DNA from: Empedobacter brevis_A
GTDB lineage: Bacteria; Bacteroidota; Bacteroidia; Flavobacteriales; Weeksellaceae
Direction: 5' to 3'
DNA length: 64,000 nt
Assembly (NCBI RefSeq): GCF_965118635.1
Contig: NZ_CBCPHV010000010.1
Coordinates: 15,304-79,303 of the forward strand
The notes under the pieces are model-generated. The model ran no database searches. It saw only the letters and a program-made list of their open reading frames with translations, and had not been told where the DNA came from. This document shows positions 25,939 through 35,300 of the stretch, piece by piece. The position numbers and the translations under genes are program-made. Every line of letters begins with the position of its first letter. Position 1 is the first letter of the stretch.

Positions 25939-27314
25939 TCGATGTTTTTAGAATAGTACATTAAGATTGCAACAATCATAAATAAACCTATACTTCCTGC
26001 TAATAAAGCATGTTCTTTGAGTTGTAAAATACTGTAAATAAACGCATATAAGAAAATTAACATTAACGTAATTTTGAATGTCAATCCAAATGATTTTAAG
26101 AAAGAATAAACGAAGAAACTAATTAATAATATGGTTGCGCCGGATGAAATAAAGTAAGCGAAATCAAATCCTAAATATTCTGATAGTGATAACAATAATA
26201 CAAAGTTCACACAAATTGCAAACCCAACCAAAGCATATTGTACTAAATGAATGTTGAAATTATTTCGACTTTCAATAAAGAAAAATGCCACAAATGTTAA
26301 TCCTATAAACAAAATCGCATATTTTGTAGAACGATACGTTTTGTCATAATGATCATTCATTTGGAGGAAGTTAACACCAAAACTATAATCAGAGAAATTA
26401 GAAGAATCTTTCCAAATCTGTCCTTGTAGCGGATTCTGTTGATATATAGACCATTTTACATTTGTTTTACCATTCTTTGTTTCTGGATCAGAATTAGGTA
26501 AAAAATTACCATCATATTTCAAATCTTTCCAATCCGTTGTCAAATTAACTTTTGTATTAATTGCTGATGGAATAATATTCAACATTTGTGAACCTTTCAT
26601 CACCAAATTAATCGAAACTTGATTAAAATCAAATGTTAAAGGATCTATTTTCTGAGCCATCATTTGTACAGGAATTACTTTTTTGCTTTTTTCTGGCTCA
26701 GAATATTCATTGTTTTCTGCACCAACTTCTGACTGAATTTCTATTGGTGAAGTTGTATTATCCATCGTTAATGGATAATTCTTCCCATTAGACTGTACAA
26801 CGACTTTGTTTTCATATCCTTTAGGATCAGAAATTCCGAAGATAATCCTAGTAGAAAGTATATTGTCTATTCCTATTTCGGCAAACATATCTGTATAATT
26901 CATAAATTTTGAATTGATATTTAGCTTAGAATTATAAACAACTGCTTCATAAATACTACGACTTTTTAGCTGTGTATCAATCGTTCCATTAATATTCAAT
27001 TCATTTGCAGAAATATATTTTTTCATTTGCTGTTCTGTAACTTTCCCTTCTCCATTATTTACTTTTTCTACATAAGTAACCTCGATAAATGGTCCGTAAA
27101 TAGTTTGTTTTCCACTCCATTTATCCGAAATCTCCTTAATTACTTTCTCTTTGTTTCCTTGTCGTTCCTCGATTAAGTTTAGAATAAAAGGAATCGGAAT
27201 TAAAAGTCCTAAGACTAAAAGACAAACCATAAGACCTTTTACCATCGTTCTGTTTTGTAAATAAAATGATTGATTTTCAGTTTGATAATCATTTTCTAAA
27301 TCATTGTTTTCCAT
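25920..27314 (-). CDS. creD: CreD-like inner-membrane protein
   Basis: 464 residues. CreD proteins have one N-terminal helix (here MVKGLMVCLLVLGLLIPIPFILNLI, about 24-48), a large periplasmic domain (EERQGNKEKVIKEISDKWSGKQTIYGPFIEVTY...) and a C-terminal helix bundle (about 325-460). In E. coli CreD belongs to the CreBC regulon and affects envelope integrity. Here it is in an operon with a winged-helix regulator and small membrane proteins, and an ACTTTG-N5-CAAAGT operator lies just upstream. Confidence 0.88.
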   Translation of the reverse strand: MENNDLENDYQTENQSFYLQNRTMVKGLMVCLLVLGLLIPIPFILNLIEERQGNKEKVIKEISDKWSGKQTIYGPFIEVTYVEKVNNGEGKVTEQQMKKYISANELNINGTIDTQLKSRSIYEAVVYNSKLNINSKFMNYTDMFAEIGIDNILSTRIIFGISDPKGYENKVVVQSNGKNYPLTMDNTTSPIEIQSEVGAENNEYSEPEKSKKVIPVQMMAQKIDPLTFDFNQVSINLVMKGSQMLNIIPSAINTKVNLTTDWKDLKYDGNFLPNSDPETKNGKTNVKWSIYQQNPLQGQIWKDSSNFSDYSFGVNFLQMNDHYDKTYRSTKYAILFIGLTFVAFFFIESRNNFNIHLVQYALVGFAICVNFVLLLSLSEYLGFDFAYFISSGATILLISFFVYSFLKSFGLTFKITLMLIFLYAFIYSILQLKEHALLAGSIGLFMIVAILMYYSKNIEWNKIK

Positions 27315-27340
27315 AAGTTTGATTTTTATTAATTTATTTT

Positions 27341-27366
27341 AAAAGTACTTTGTATTTCAAAGTTTA
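27341..27366 (-). promoter_or_regulatory. Operator copy B, upstream of creD
   Basis: ACTTTG (27347-27352), TATTT, CAAAGT (27358-27363), embedded in AAAAGTACTTTGTATTTCAA. It is nearly identical to the site upstream of the first operon gene at 28326. The regulator at 27380-27679 is the likely ligand. Confidence 0.6.
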
Positions 27367-27379
27367 AAAACAAAAAAAA

Positions 27380-27679
27380 TTATTTTATATTTTTTATTAA
27401 TTTTTCTAAATAGTTCAAATGCTCTTGAAATGCTTGTTTTCCGAGAGCTGTTATAGCATAAGTTGTGTTCGTCTTACGACCAATAAATCCTTTATGCACA
27501 GTTATATAATCGTTTTCTTCTAAGTTTTTTAGATGTGAAGCCAAATTACCATCAGTTAAATCTAAAAAGTCTTTCAAATCTTTAAAAGAAATCTCTTCAT
27601 TCATCACCAAAGCACTCATAATTCCAACACGAATACGATTATCAAAAACTTTGTTTAATTTATTAAGATTAAAATCCAT
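27380..27679 (-). CDS. Winged-helix transcriptional regulator
   Basis: 99 residues of the small ArsR/MarR-like winged-helix type (HTH_34): RIRVGIMSALVMNEEISFKDLKDFLDLTDGNLASHLKNLEENDYITVHKGFIGRKTNTTYAITALGKQAFQEHL. DNA-recognition helix is LTDGNLASHLKNLE; the wing is KGFIGRKTNTTY. No sensor domain. It is flanked by two copies of a palindromic operator, so it probably represses its own operon as a dimer. Confidence 0.85.
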   Translation of the reverse strand: MDFNLNKLNKVFDNRIRVGIMSALVMNEEISFKDLKDFLDLTDGNLASHLKNLEENDYITVHKGFIGRKTNTTYAITALGKQAFQEHLNYLEKLIKNIK

Positions 27680-27688
27680 GTTGCAAAT

Positions 27689-28321
27689 TTAAGCTTTGTA
27701 ATCATATTTACGTACCATCCAAATCCCAAAAATAAAATGTAAAAGTCCGAATCCTACAAACCAAAACAATAAACCATTGAAAATAAAATAGAAAGCTAAT
27801 AATCCTAATACTATTTCACAAATTGCTAAATATTTTATCTCTGCAATTGTATCGCGTTCCACTGTGTATAGAGCCAAACCGTAAAACATAAGAGTTGCTG
27901 GAGCTACATAAGCAAAACTAAAATTATTGATGAATATTAAACTCAATAAGCCTCCGATGATTAGAACAAAGAAAAATTTAGATAAAATTCTTTTCGTAAG
28001 TGGATTGATAAATTTAAAGCCATCTTTTGCTGATTTTTTATTAATAAAAAAGAAACCTCCAATACAAGCTGTAATCAAAGTTAAAATTCCTAAAATGAAC
28101 AATTTTATTTCTAAATCCTTCATCAAAATAGGCATCGATGTTTCGTTATACTCTACTTGTAGTGCATTTTTCGAAATCAAAACATAGGCAATAGAAGCAG
28201 AAATCATTCCCACTACTCCAACCCAAGCTCCGCTCCATCCACTAATACTCGTGAATTTTGATGTACGTTGCATCATTGTTTTGATTTCGTTTAAACTTTC
28301 TATAGGATTATTTTCGTTCAT
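27689..28321 (-). CDS. Membrane protein, first gene of the creD operon
   Basis: 210 residues with about six membrane helices (GAWVGVVGMISASIAYVLI; LFILGILTLITACIGGFFFI; and others). A soluble N-terminus (NPIESLNEIKTMMQRTSKFTSISGWSG) is common in Bacteroidota proteins paired with this regulator type. The gene ends 9 bp before the regulator's start. Function unknown. Confidence 0.7.
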   Translation of the reverse strand: MNENNPIESLNEIKTMMQRTSKFTSISGWSGAWVGVVGMISASIAYVLISKNALQVEYNETSMPILMKDLEIKLFILGILTLITACIGGFFFINKKSAKDGFKFINPLTKRILSKFFFVLIIGGLLSLIFINNFSFAYVAPATLMFYGLALYTVERDTIAEIKYLAICEIVLGLLAFYFIFNGLLFWFVGFGLLHFIFGIWMVRKYDYKA

Positions 28322-28325
28322 ATTA

Positions 28326-28371
28326 AAAGTACTTTGAAATACAAAGTTAGTGTAAAAAATGATTCCGCAAA
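28326..28371 (-). promoter_or_regulatory. Promoter and operator A of the creD operon
   Basis: On the minus strand TTTG (28371-28368), 18 bp, TAACTTTG (28349-28342) fits the -33/-7 consensus. The palindrome ACTTTG-AAATA-CAAAGT (28331-28347) overlaps the -7 box and start site. The first gene starts at 28321. A repressor bound here would block initiation. Confidence 0.65.
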
Positions 28372-28380
28372 ATATTTTTC

Positions 28381-28413
28381 AAAAAAAAATCCAATTCCGT
28401 AAGAAATTGGATT
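28381..28413 (-). terminator. Intrinsic terminator, leftward
   Basis: AATCCAATT and AATTGGATT around an 8-nt loop, with nine A on the plus-strand left flank (T run on the minus strand). It ends the leftward SDR transcript from 28441. Confidence 0.8.
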
Positions 28414-28440
28414 TTAAAATATAATGAATAAAATTTATTC

Positions 28441-29160
28441 TTAAGGATTTGTAGACCATAAAGATGCTGATGCTAACATCGCGCGTTTGTCTAATTTTAA
28501 TAGGTCAACAACTAGCTGAGCAAAATCTTCTGGTTGAAGCACTTTTTCTGGATTTCCGTCTGTAATTTTCAAAACATCTTTCGACATTTCTGATGCAATT
28601 GTACTTGGTGTTAAGGTTGTTACTCGAATGTTTTTCTTTCTCAATTCAAACATCAACGATTCTGATAAACCAATTAATCCCGCTTTTGATGCTGAATATG
28701 CAGAAGTAACTGCATTTCCTTTTAATCCCGCAGTAGAAGAAACATTGATGATATCACCGCTTCCTAACTCTATCATTGAAGGAATAACAGCTCTAGAAAC
28801 ATAATATGGTCCAAATAAGTTAGTACGCACAATATCTTCCCAATCGTTTTCTGGCATTTCTAAAAAACCTCCGAAAGCTGCAATACCCGCATTATTAATT
28901 AAAATATCAAATGCTCCGAAACTTTCAATTAATCGTTCTAATTGCATTTTTACTTCAACTTTTTCGGCAACATTAAAAATAGAATACTCCGCTTTTACTC
29001 CAAAGCTTTTTATCTCCTCTACTGTTTCTTCTAATGCTTTTTTATTTCGTCCTGTAATAGCAACATTTACACCTTCATTTGCTAAAGCTAAAGCTGTAGC
29101 TTTCCCTAAACCTCTACTTCCTCCTGTTATTAAAGCATTTTTCCCTTTTAAATCTTGCAT
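28441..29160 (-). CDS. SDR family oxidoreductase (3-oxoacyl reductase-like)
   Basis: 239 residues. TGGSRGLG at 13-20 binds the cofactor; AITGRNKKAL with Arg after beta-2 suggests NADPH. NNAGIAAFGG, the SST...YSASKAG catalytic segment (Tyr/Lys) and a shortened C-terminus (LASASLWSTNP) are seen. It resembles FabG-like and sepiapterin-reductase-like enzymes; the substrate is unknown. TATCTTTG on the minus strand at 29229-29222 is a probable -7 box. Confidence 0.82.
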   Translation of the reverse strand: MQDLKGKNALITGGSRGLGKATALALANEGVNVAITGRNKKALEETVEEIKSFGVKAEYSIFNVAEKVEVKMQLERLIESFGAFDILINNAGIAAFGGFLEMPENDWEDIVRTNLFGPYYVSRAVIPSMIELGSGDIINVSSTAGLKGNAVTSAYSASKAGLIGLSESLMFELRKKNIRVTTLTPSTIASEMSKDVLKITDGNPEKVLQPEDFAQLVVDLLKLDKRAMLASASLWSTNP

Positions 29161-29221
29161 AATTATTTTATAATTAGAGTTTTACAATTTATTTTTTAAT
29201 ATATTTCCTTATTATTTTCTA

Positions 29222-29229
29222 CAAAGATA
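29222..29229 (-). promoter_or_regulatory. Candidate promoter -7 box of the SDR gene
   Basis: TATCTTTG on the minus strand fits TAnnTTTG, 62 bp upstream of the start at 29160. Confidence 0.4.
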
Positions 29230-29310
29230 ATCAACATAGATTTGTCGTTGAAAATATTTTTTATCTACCTATTTATGAGTATTTTTACACTTTAATACAC
29301 ACTATATAGA

Positions 29311-29580
29311 ATGATTACATCTTTATTTTTTACTCTACTATTTATCAATTTCCTTTCATTTTTTCTGTTTAAAATAGATAAACGGAATTCTATTCTAAAA
29401 AAAAGACGTATCTCTGAATTTACACTTTGTTTTGTAACGCTTATTGGTGGAACTGTTGGCTCTCTTATGTCGATGCAAATTTACAGACACAAAACAAAAA
29501 AGACATCTTTTATTCTAAAAATACTTTTCATCGTAGCATTACAATGTTGTACTCTATTTATTTTGGCTGATAAGATTTAA
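29311..29580 (+). CDS. DUF1294 family small membrane protein
   Basis: 89 residues: two to three membrane helices around FKIDKRNSILKKRRISEFTLCFVTLIGGTVGSLMSMQIYRHKTKKTSF, which contains the DK..A..RR.SE..L...L.GG..G......RHKT pattern of DUF1294. The function is unknown. It converges on arfB with a 5-bp gap. Confidence 0.8.
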   Translation: MITSLFFTLLFINFLSFFLFKIDKRNSILKKRRISEFTLCFVTLIGGTVGSLMSMQIYRHKTKKTSFILKILFIVALQCCTLFILADKI

Positions 29581-29585
29581 TAAAT

Positions 29586-29978
29586 TTAAAGTCTAAACCT
29601 ACGATTGTCTTTTTTCTCAGCTTGTTGCTTCTTTTGATTCAATCGCTTTTGTTGTGAAGCTTTCGTAGGTTTTGTTTTTCTCCTAAACTTTGGAATATGC
29701 AAAGATTTTTCGACCAATTCTAACATTTTCTTTGTTGCTGATTCTTTATTCTCCAACTGAGAACGAGATTCTTGAGAAGTAATCTGTAAAAAACCTTCAG
29801 CATTTATCTTATTTTTTAGTTTTTCGATGATTAATGCTTTTTCTTCTTCAGAAAAAAATTGAGATGTTTCAACCTTCCATTTAGCTAAAACCATTGTTTC
29901 GACTTTATTTACATTTTGTCCTCCAGCTCCACTACTTCTTGCAGTTTTATAAATTATTTCAGAAGAAAAATTTTTCAT
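29586..29978 (-). CDS. arfB: Alternative ribosome-rescue factor ArfB (peptidyl-tRNA hydrolase)
   Basis: 130 residues. ArfB (YaeJ) enters stalled ribosomes lacking a stop codon and hydrolyses peptidyl-tRNA. The catalytic GGQ is at 19-21 (SSGAGGQNVNKVET). The C-terminal basic tail (PTKASQQKRLNQKKQQAEKKDNRRFRL), which binds the mRNA channel, is present. Its start overlaps the stop of the upstream MFS gene by 1 bp. Confidence 0.92.
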   Translation of the reverse strand: MKNFSSEIIYKTARSSGAGGQNVNKVETMVLAKWKVETSQFFSEEEKALIIEKLKNKINAEGFLQITSQESRSQLENKESATKKMLELVEKSLHIPKFRRKTKPTKASQQKRLNQKKQQAEKKDNRRFRL

Positions 29979-31159
29979 TAATTCGCTTTTTTATTAAATA
30001 GAATATGAGAAATCAAACAGATTAATGTAAAAAATAACCCAACAGCAACTACTCCATTCCATTGAAATTTGTCCCAAGCATTTGCAGCAATAAATGTTCC
30101 TAAAGAACCACCAATAAAATAACTCGTCATATAAACAGTGTTTACTCTATTTCCTGCTTTTGCATCTAATCCAAATATAATTGTTTGATTGGAAACGTGC
30201 ATTGCTTGCAAACCTAAATCTATTAATATCACGCCAATGATTAATCCCCAATATGTATAACCAAATTCATAGAAAAATCCCCATGAAATGAGCATAATGA
30301 TGATTGAGTAAAAGATAATTTTAGAAGTTGATAAAACTTTAGAAATCTTTCCGACCATAGCTGCTGCTAATGCTCCTACAGCACCAATTAATCCAAATGC
30401 ACCAGCTACATCACTTCCGACAAAAAAAGGTGGTTCTTCTAAATGAAAAACCAATGTTGTCCAAAAAGCACTAAATGCTGCAAAACCTACTGCTCCACGA
30501 AAAGCTGCTAATCTTAATTGAGGTTGCGTTTTTACTAAACCTACAATTGATTTCATCAAACTACTATAAGTTCCTTTGAAATTTGGTTGTATTTCTGGTA
30601 AAAATAGGTAGATAAAAATCCACAACACAAACATTAAAATTGCGCCAATTAAATAAACTTCTCGCCATCCTAAATATTCTCCAACAAAACCACTAAAAAC
30701 ACGAGAAAGTAAAATACCTACAAGCAAACCGCTCATAACCATTCCTACTGATTGTGCTTTATTTTTAGGTTCGGCTAATTCTGAAGCCATTGGGACAAAA
30801 ACTTGTGGAATAACTGAGGTAAAACCAATTAGAAAACTTAATGGAAAAAGCCAACTTACAGATGGAGCAAAATACATTCCTAAAAGAGCTGCGATAATAA
30901 AAACAAAATCAATTAAGATCATTCGTTTTCTCTTCAACAAATCGCCTAAAGGAATAATAAATAGCAATCCAGCTGCATATCCAATTTGAGTTAACATTGC
31001 AATGTTAGATACCTTACTTTCAGAAACATTAAAATCTTTTGCAATTAATGATAATAATGGTTGATTATAATAATTATTAGCAACGACCAAACCACTCCCG
31101 ATAATCATTATCCATAAAATAATCGGAGTTAATTTTGGTTTAACTTGTAAATTTTCCAT
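29978..31159 (-). CDS. MFS transporter (drug/sugar efflux type)
   Basis: 393 residues and 12 predicted helices. It starts with a soluble tail then IILWIMIIGSGLVVANNYYNQPLLSLIAKDFNVSESKVSNIAMLTQIGYAAG; motif A GDLLKRKRMI is seen. NYYNQPLLSLIAKDF is typical of a small proteobacterial/Bacteroidota MFS group of unknown substrate. It starts 1 bp before the aldo/keto reductase stop, in one operon with it and arfB. Confidence 0.8.
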   Translation of the reverse strand: MENLQVKPKLTPIILWIMIIGSGLVVANNYYNQPLLSLIAKDFNVSESKVSNIAMLTQIGYAAGLLFIIPLGDLLKRKRMILIDFVFIIAALLGMYFAPSVSWLFPLSFLIGFTSVIPQVFVPMASELAEPKNKAQSVGMVMSGLLVGILLSRVFSGFVGEYLGWREVYLIGAILMFVLWIFIYLFLPEIQPNFKGTYSSLMKSIVGLVKTQPQLRLAAFRGAVGFAAFSAFWTTLVFHLEEPPFFVGSDVAGAFGLIGAVGALAAAMVGKISKVLSTSKIIFYSIIIMLISWGFFYEFGYTYWGLIIGVILIDLGLQAMHVSNQTIIFGLDAKAGNRVNTVYMTSYFIGGSLGTFIAANAWDKFQWNGVVAVGLFFTLICLISHILFNKKAN

Positions 31160-31160
31160 T

Positions 31161-32114
31161 CTAATAATCGCTCGCTTCCGTAAGAAGTTTTATATCATCA
31201 TGAGAAAGCTGAACATTTACTGCTTCTACAAAAGCATCAATATGTTGTTCTTTAGTTGCACTCGCAATAGGAGCTACAATAGTTTTTTGTTCTAATAACC
31301 AAGCTAAAGCAACCGCAGAATAAGAAATATTGTGTTGATTAGAAACTGTATTTAAAGCATCAAGAATACGATATCCTCTTTCATTTAAGTATTTTTTTAT
31401 TCCATCACCACGTAAGCTTTTCTGTAAATCTTCTTCTCCTTTATATTTCCCTGATAGAAAACCACTTGCTAAACTATAATATGGTATTACAGCAAGGTTA
31501 TATTTCTCAGCAACCGGTTGCAAAAATTCTTCGAAATGTTGACGATCGTATAAATTATATTCGGGTTGCAAGGTTTTATATTGTGGTAAATTATAAAGAT
31601 TTGATTTCTCCAAAGATTCTATCAATCGCTCAGAAGAAAAATTAGAAGCTCCAATAAAACGAACCTTACCTTCTTTTATTAATTGGTTATAAGCAGATAA
31701 TGTTTCTTCTACAGGCGTATTAACATCATCATAATGCGTTTGATACAAATCAATATAATCAGTCTGTAAACGAGTAAGAGAATCATCAATTTCTTTTAAG
31801 ATATGAGCCTTAGTCGTATTCGGCTTATCTTGAACTATATTTCGTCCGCCTACTTTTGTAGCTAAAACTATTTGATCTCTTTTTCCTCGCGATTTTAACC
31901 AATTTCCGATAATTTTTTCTGATTCTGTTCCAACATTACCAGGAACCCAATGAGAATAATTATTAGAAGTATCAATGGCATTAAATCCTCTATCTAAAAA
32001 AGCATCTAATATTTTAAAAGATTCTTCTTCATTCAATGTCCAACCAAAAACATTTCCTCCGAAAAAAATTGGTTTTATCTGTAAATCTGTATTTCCTAAT
32101 TGTACACTTTTCAT
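31161..32114 (-). CDS. Aldo/keto reductase
   Basis: 317 residues from the ATG at 32114 (MKSVQLGNTDLQIKPIFFGG); a TTG three codons earlier is a less likely start. The AKR tetrad is visible: D48 (AIDTSNNYS), Y53, K87 (VLATKVGG), and His in YQTHYDD. GASNFSSERLIES and the C-terminal VAPIASATKEQHI complete the (beta/alpha)8 NADPH enzyme. The substrate is unknown. A hairpin terminator and a structured leader lie directly upstream. Confidence 0.88.
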   Translation of the reverse strand: MKSVQLGNTDLQIKPIFFGGNVFGWTLNEEESFKILDAFLDRGFNAIDTSNNYSHWVPGNVGTESEKIIGNWLKSRGKRDQIVLATKVGGRNIVQDKPNTTKAHILKEIDDSLTRLQTDYIDLYQTHYDDVNTPVEETLSAYNQLIKEGKVRFIGASNFSSERLIESLEKSNLYNLPQYKTLQPEYNLYDRQHFEEFLQPVAEKYNLAVIPYYSLASGFLSGKYKGEEDLQKSLRGDGIKKYLNERGYRILDALNTVSNQHNISYSAVALAWLLEQKTIVAPIASATKEQHIDAFVEAVNVQLSHDDIKLLTEASDY

Positions 32115-32127
32115 AAGAATCAAAGAT

Positions 32128-32154
32128 AAAAAAAAAGCTACTTTTCAGTAGCTT
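32128..32154 (-). terminator. Terminator just upstream of the aldo/keto reductase gene
   Basis: Read leftward: AAGCTACT, 4-nt loop, AGTAGCTT, then nine T, ending about 13 bp before the ATG. It ends the transcript of the histidine-kinase operon or of a separate leader RNA. Confidence 0.75.
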
Positions 32155-32283
32155 CTTTCTTGTAAAATTTTTTGACTCACACGTCGAAAAATGTAACTTT
32201 TAAGATACTTATAGTGTCTTCATAGGTTTAGAAAACGAAGTATCTAAGTTTAATACTTAGTTTGAAATCGATAAACAAATTTA
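32130..32283 (-). promoter_or_regulatory. Structured leader region upstream of the aldo/keto reductase
   Basis: On the minus strand TAAATTTG (32283-32276) is a -7 box. The following about 140 nt has repeats that can form competing stems: AAGTAT with ATACTT, or AGATACTT with AAGTATCT, and CTAAGT with ACTTAG. It ends in the terminator at 32128-32154 right before the gene. No convincing leader peptide is present. It is either an attenuator of the downstream operon or a free small RNA. Confidence 0.35.
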
Positions 32284-32377
32284 ATCATCACATAACATTT
32301 ATCATAAAAACACATTCCTAACTTAGTGAACTATCGTTTTAACAAGGTGAAATTTGAATATATTCAAGTAAAATACT

Positions 32378-35300
32378 TTATTGAATGTTTAAAATCATTT
32401 TAACAACTGTTCCATTTTTATGAAAATCAATAAATATATTTTTTTCAGAATTTTGATTCAAAAGATGTAATCTTTCTTCTATAATTTTTAGCGCTTTAGA
32501 TTCATAGATTTTACTAGTTTTAGTATTCCTATTACTTCCATTTCCATTATCTTCGATAATTAGTTGTAAGTAATTGTTTTCCAAAAGTAGAGTTAGTTTT
32601 ATTTTTGGTTCTAAATTATTTTTATCAAAAGCATGAACAAATGCGTTTTCAATTATTGGTTGAATTAGCATTGGTGGAATCTTTATTTTATAAATATCCA
32701 ATTGATCATCTAGTTCAATTTCAAATAAAATTTTGTTTTGCCATCTAAAATTTTCAACTTCTACATACAATTTCAAAAAATCAATTTCATCATTTAAACT
32801 AATTTCATCTTTGGTTGACAAGTTTAACATTTGACGAATTAAATGAGAAAATCTTCCAAGAGAATTTAGCGCATTATCAATATCATTATCCAAAATATAA
32901 AACTGAATAGAATTGAGAACATTGAAAATAAAATGAGGATTCATTTGCGATTGCAATGCTGTTAACTTAGTTTCCGTCAATTGACGTTCTAATTGTAATC
33001 GCTTATTTTCTTGTTGATTAATCTCGTTTAATTGATTTATTTTTAATTGATTAAATTTATTTAAAGTTCTGATTTTATTCGAATTGTACTTGTAAATAAT
33101 CAACCCACAAACAAAAACTGAAATTAAAATAAAATAAATATTCAAATAAAAAGGTTCGGCTATATCCAAAGATAGAAGATTTACTACCTGTTTTTCGCCA
33201 TTATTCGTATCGGTTATTTCTAATTGAATTTTATATTTTCCATAACGTAAATTCCCTAAAAAAATGGTTTCTTCAGTAAAATATTCATTCCAATTTTCTT
33301 CAGGATTAATCCGATATCTGTATTTATAATTTTCAGGAAAATTTGCATCTACAATAGAAAAGTTTACAACTAAATTATTCTCATCATTCTTTAATTTCAA
33401 ATCTTTATCAATTAAATCGAACCACGCAAATTTTTCATCGCCAAACGCAGTATCGTTTATTTTAAGATTTGTAATTAAAACTTTTTTTGGATGATTTGGT
33501 TGATGCAATAGATTATTCAAATCTAATTTATAATATCCATTTTCAACACCAAGAAAAACAGTTTTTCCATCGAAAGCAGAGGAATGTATATCCTTATTTA
33601 CAAAACCTTGTCCGTTACTTATTGTATAAATTTTATCATTGTTAAAAACCAATAAATTTCGATTTGTTCCAATAAAAATACTTTCTCCAAAAATATCGAT
33701 AGAACTTATATTTTCTCCTCCAATATCGCGAATATTGATTATTCTTTTGGTGATTAATTCATCTCCGTTTATCTGTAAAATGTACACTTTTGCAAACTCA
33801 GTTGCAACGATTATTTGATTATTTCCTATACATTTTATCATTTTCAACTTCGTTTCCTTGAATTGATTATTCTGCAAATAAGAAATGAATTTTCCGTTCT
33901 CATATTTAAACAAACCATCTAAAGAAGAACCGAAAAAAACGGCATTTTTATTCTGCGAAATTGAAACAACATCTTTCGGAACATTTCCTTGTGCAGCAGA
34001 AAATGATTTGTATTTTATGTTTTTTAAATCATCAAAAATTAAAATTCCTCCAGAAGGATTTGTTTGAATAAACTGATTATTGAAATAAGTAAATCGGTTT
34101 GTTTTATTTGGAAGATAATGCGTGAAATTCCCTTCAAAATCTAATTCAAAAAGCCCTAAATTAGTGGCAATTAAGAAGGATTCGTTGTGAATTATAATTT
34201 TATAAAATCGAAGATTTTTAGCTTTTAAATCATAATCTATTTCGGAAAAATCTTTGTTCGATTGATTCAGAAAATTTCTATATTTTTCTTTATTTTGAAG
34301 CATATAAGTATAGAAATCATCCTTTTTTGCTATTTTTTTGAATTCATTATTTTCTTTAAGATAAAGTCCTTCTGGCGTTAAAAAATAGGGAACATTTTTT
34401 ATTTTGAGTATTTCTATAATTCTTTTATTATCAATTGCCGAAAAATCTAAAAAATGATTGAAATGAACTTCAAAAAGTCCTTTATCTAAAGTTCCGACAT
34501 AAATTAAATCATCTGTTTTGCTGTTAAAAATTCGATAAGGATAATCGGAAGTTATCTTGAATTTTTGCGTTTGATCATTTATTCCGTTAGTTGTAATTTC
34601 CGAAACGATTCCATTGCCAGAACCTATATCATTCCCAACTATAAGTAAAGAATTTCTTTTTTTAGAAAAATTATGATTTCGAATAATTGGCAAATCGGAG
34701 GTTACATAATTTGATTTTTGGTTAAAGAAATCATTTAATGAAATTTTTTTGAGTCCTTTTGAAGAAGAAAAATATATATTTTTATGATAAACGAAACTAT
34801 AATTTATTTTATCAAATGGGCTGATTAATTTTAGTTTTGAAGGTGTAACTTCATAAATTCCATGATCAATCGTTGTGACATATATTTTATTTTGATAGTC
34901 AAAAAAAGAAACGGCTTCGAAAACAATATTATTATTTTTCTCAAATGAAGGATTATATATTTTGTTTGATTTCGGATCAATAATAGAAACTCCTCCTTGA
35001 GTTGCAACATATATTAAATCATTAATATAAAACAAATTACGAACTCTATCCGAAACTAAACCTTTATGTGTATTTATTTGTTCGAAATCTTGACCTGAAA
35101 ATTTTAAAATTCCTTCGCCATAACTCCCAAACCAAATATTATGCTCTTTATCTTCTATGATTGACCAAATATTATTGTACTGAACTTTCTCAAAACGTTT
35201 TAGTATTTTGAAGTTATTCATATCTTTTACAAAAACGCCATAACGAGTTCCTACCCAAACAAAATTTCTTGAATCTTTATAGATGCTCAAAATTTCATTA

